From positions 1,862,501-1,926,500 of the forward strand of contig OX344749.2 of the NCBI GenBank assembly GCA_947034885.2: a DNA stretch of 64,000 nucleotides, written 5' to 3'. Below are positions 60,524 to 64,000 of this stretch, piece after piece. The stretch comes from Thuidium tamariscinum. Lineage: Eukaryota > Streptophyta > Bryopsida > Hypnales > Thuidiaceae. The notes under the pieces are model-generated. The model saw only the letters and a list, made by a program, of their open reading frames with translations, was not told where the DNA came from and searched no databases. The first letter of the stretch is position 1; every line of letters begins with the position of its first letter. Position numbers and translations under genes: made by a program.

Positions 60524-61379
60524 ATCGAGACTCTTGTAAATGGAACCGACGGATGGACGGCTGACATCAAAATGATGTGGTAATTTTGAATGATGATGGA
60601 TGAAATATGGAGGATGAAAATAACTCTGTTGTCATGGATGGATGGATGATGTTTTGAATGGAAGGAAATGATAATTTGAACTGAAAGGACAGCAGACGTA
60701 AAAGGCATGGCCACCTTGATCTCCTAGAAGGAAGGTAAGGTAGAAGTCCCCAATTACTAACCACTAGGGTGCGCTATATCCAACCTTAAGGTGGAAATCA
60801 AGGTTAGAATTTTATTTTATTTTTTATTTGTCCTTTTCAAGGCTGGAGTTAATAAAATTATGACACATCGGTTTGGAAGAAGTGAGCGGGGAAGTAGTTC
60901 TAAATTGATCGGAATTGGAAGACTCTAAACATTGGGAATGGATGCAAAGTACTTTTTGGCTCCAAAACTTCATAGCTTTGAGTTATCTTTTTTTCTATCA
61001 ATGCATTCGAAAGAGAAATTTTCAATTTTTTTGAGGCAAAAAAATTATGAATATGCCTTGGAATATTAAGGATTAATGAAGCATTTGCTGAAAAAGGCTC
61101 AATTATTGAAGCCTTACGAGTGCTTGTAATGTTTTCCACTATAAATGCATATGGTAAAATTTTCACATTTTTGAAATAATTTCTATGTGATATGATTTTT
61201 CTTCATTTCTTCTTCAAAAACTCTCAAAGAAATCAACTTTCACAAAAAAAAAATCTAAATTTTTTGTGCAATAAAAAACACATATAATTTCATCTTTGAA
61301 AAAAAAAAGTTTAACATATTGTTGCCAAATGGGAGCATACAAAGCTCTTGATGGAATTTTACCTTTAGCAATTGGTAGT

Positions 61380-61466
61380 ACTACACAATACTATCGTTAC
61401 CGTGTATTATAGCCAAAAATTGCATTTTTGAGCCAAAAACGTGAAGTGTTCCTTGCAATCACCCTT
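61380..61466. mobile_element. Solo right end of a GGGTCATTGC-family variant
   Basis: The reverse complement of the end reads GGGTGATTGCAAGGAACACT and continues TTTTGGCTCAAA. That matches the left end of the variant at 22718 (CACTTACC, then TTTTGGCTCAAAG). I could not find the partner end within the window, so this is a truncated or rearranged copy. Confidence 0.5.
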
Positions 61467-64000
61467 ATACAAATGGCAACACACAAATTGAATTCCACTA
61501 CCTAATGTGTGAATGTCTTTGATACTTCACAAAGTATGCACCCATGTTAGGGTTCAACTCCAATGGCCAATTCCTTAATAAATGTTTGAGCAAGATTGCA
61601 AACACACACTCAACTAATTCAGAAGTACTTTAGCGATTTTTAAGGTATAGGCTTCCTAAGCCCTATCTTGCATAGAACGTAATAAGTAGAAATGTACAAG
61701 AAGTGGGAATCTCAACTACAATGTACAATAATACATTCCTAGATCAAAATTACACTCATATGCTCAATGCAATTAGAAACAAGATGATTGTTCTTTACAT
61801 ATAAATCTACACATTGCAAAGCTCACTTTAGAAAAAATAGTATAATTTATTGATGTAAGACTTAATTTGCATGAAATGAAAAGTGAATTAGAAATGAAAA
61901 TTCTACTTAAAGATGCAAGTTGTATAGCTTGAGCTCCTCACATACATTGTACCACCATGCAACTTTGTTTTCAACAATGAAAAAGACTATTCTCAATAAA
62001 GTAATTATGAAATGTGGCATTTGAAGCCTAAACAATAGAATATATTGATACCATTTCTCCAATCAAAAACAATGAATAAAGGACTTCAAAATCATTAGAA
62101 AATTTTGACTTCTAGACTATTAGATATACATTTGAAACAATTCAATGGTAGTGATCTAACAAAGATAATATACAAATAGAATATAGGATATTGATATTAA
62201 AGTCAAAACAAACTTCAAACTAGGTATTTCACAAAAGATAACAATGATAGTCATTTTATAGGAACTTCCAATTTTGTATCTTATATGACAATGTAGGCCC
62301 TATGAAAATACATTTTATCTCATGACTAACAAAAAAATTTGATCCATTAAATGACAACTTATAAAAATGACTTTGACAAAAAGACTTTCACGACAAACTT
62401 TTCTATCCAATTCTCTTGTAATGAGTGGAATTGTGATCTACTATACACATTTTTGGCATGAAGGTCGAGCCAAATAGTTTGTAGGTAGTTGATTTCAACA
62501 TAATCCAAACTAGTCTGTCTACTTCATTTGCCACTTGTTCACAAATTTTTCACTCTATGAATGTATTGTAGGAAATAAGAATTTATAAATATTGAAATAA
62601 ACAATATAATATTGACATAATATGTCTTAGAATACCCAAAAGATAGTAAACAAAGTACAAGATTTTTGTGTTTTATTATTTGAAGGTTGTAGCTACTAAT
62701 GATAATTATCAATGCACTCACCAAAGGTCATTCCAAATGTAGCACGGACTTGGTGTCATTTAGCCTTGAATTCCAACTCTTAAGGTGGAGCAAACGCATT
62801 GCTCAATAAACCTAAAACTAAGCAAAATGCAACTCCAAGCAATTGTAATAGACCATATGCCAATTGATTCCTTATAAGAAGATTGGAAAAAATCTACAAG
62901 ACTTGTGAATGCTATCAACAAATAATATATATTTGATCTCATCACCAATTTGTGTTTTAAACCATCAAGGTTCACCTCCATTTCCAACAACTCAATTAGA
63001 TAACAATGGACAAAAAATATTATCTACAAGGTATACAAAATAGTTGTTTTTACTTAAGTGTCTTAACAAAAAAATTCTTTTTGTAGACAATATGCAAGAA
63101 CATAACATGTTATCTCTTTAGAGAATGTTGAATTCACTTGACATGCACTCTCAATTTTATCCACAATTATATTTCACATTCACATTCATAAAGAAATTGC
63201 AAGTCTTCACAATACATTCTTCATAGGCATGACTCTTCCAAATTTTTAATGAAGTGACTTTCAAGAATGATGAAAACATGCACTATCAATCTACATACCT
63301 TTTCCATTGTTGGATTCGTAAGCCAAGTATATCTATTTTGTGAAGTCTCATGTTTATCTACAATCACATAGGAGACATGTGCCTTCATAGATGGTTCTTA
63401 ATCTTCAAGCATTTCAATGTAGGCAAAGCATCACTTGCAACATGTTGTCAATTAAAGTCAACTATGAGGACCTACATTGTTGGACAATTCAAAGCAAATT
63501 GCATCCTAAATCCTAAACATAATTAATTTGGTTTCCAACAACATTTATAGTATACTTTATGTACACTCATACCAAATATTAGATGAATGTGTAGCAATAC
63601 ACAAATCATACATTCAATCAAAACAACCACTAAGACAAATCTTCATCCACAATTGCCTAAAACATAAAGACAAATTTTCCCCTCCTAGTGATCCATTAAT
63701 TTTGTCAGCCATGTCTTGGAAAAGTGGGCCATGTTAATTAATGGATGAATGTTCTTTAACATTTGTATAGATGGGACCATCTAGTTCGAATATAGGTAGA
63801 ATTTGTTACTTTTAACCTCAACAACCTTGGGTACATATTATGTTCTCTTCAAATTTTCAATAGAAACTTCTTGGTAGGGTGAAATAAATCGCAATATTTT
63901 GTAAATTAGGATCTTGTAAAGTAACAAGTTTACATGCTTGTTACATTTATTTTATTTTAAGAATTTGAATATAAGAAGTTTTTAGAAATTTATTTAGGAA
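61467..64000. other. AT-rich intergenic DNA
   Basis: Low-complexity AT-rich sequence to the end of the window. Short open frames (up to 76 codons) look random. No gene, RNA or clear element boundary seen. Confidence 0.65.

Overview
This window is nuclear DNA of a land plant. The evidence is GT-AG introns, a plant-type ribosomal protein eL19, a plant Golgi glycosyltransferase of the Branch/DUF266 type, a plant-type UFSP2 protease and long AT-rich intergenic DNA full of small inverted-repeat transposons. The eL19 sequence (an [12 protein letters not shown] stretch) and the single-exon glycosyltransferase suggest a non-seed plant, perhaps a bryophyte. That placement is inference only.

Layout. 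1-5.3 kb is AT-rich intergenic DNA with a 62-bp tandem duplication, a roughly 690-bp terminal-inverted-repeat (TIR) element and a 158-bp near-perfect foldback element. 5.3-11.7 kb is a 13-exon UFSP2-type UFM1 protease gene (622 aa). 12.7-13.8 kb is a 3-exon HIT-like protein gene (257 aa) with a modified histidine triad. 15.1-16.1 kb, minus strand, is an intronless coiled-coil protein of unknown function (322 aa). 17.5-28.7 kb is intergenic, with five TIR elements and several palindromes. 28.8-40.3 kb is a 32-exon ABC transporter gene of the ABCC10/ABCC13 type (1405 aa). 42.2-43.1 kb is a GC-richer stretch without a recognised gene. 43.2-44.3 kb is a single-exon Branch-type glycosyltransferase (362 aa). 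44.3-50.9 kb is intergenic and holds a CACTA-like element plus other TIR elements. 51.0-52.3 kb is the two-exon gene for ribosomal protein eL19 (208 aa). 52.3-64 kb is AT-rich DNA with at least eight more inverted-repeat elements.

I assembled gene models by hand from reading frames, splice consensus and splice phase. The summed exons of every spliced model are divisible by three and end in a stop. The genes are unrelated housekeeping or accessory functions: protein modification, transport, glycosylation and translation. No operon-like or cluster logic links them.

The least routine content is the transposon population. Several non-autonomous families can be told apart by TIR and target-site duplication (TSD): a hAT-like 131-bp element with 8-bp TSDs, a TTAA-flanked piggyBac-like element, a CACTA-like element with subterminal repeat arrays, a Stowaway/mariner-like element, a family with 4-bp TSDs, and a five-copy family with a conserved internal hairpin. 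No transposase gene is present in the window.
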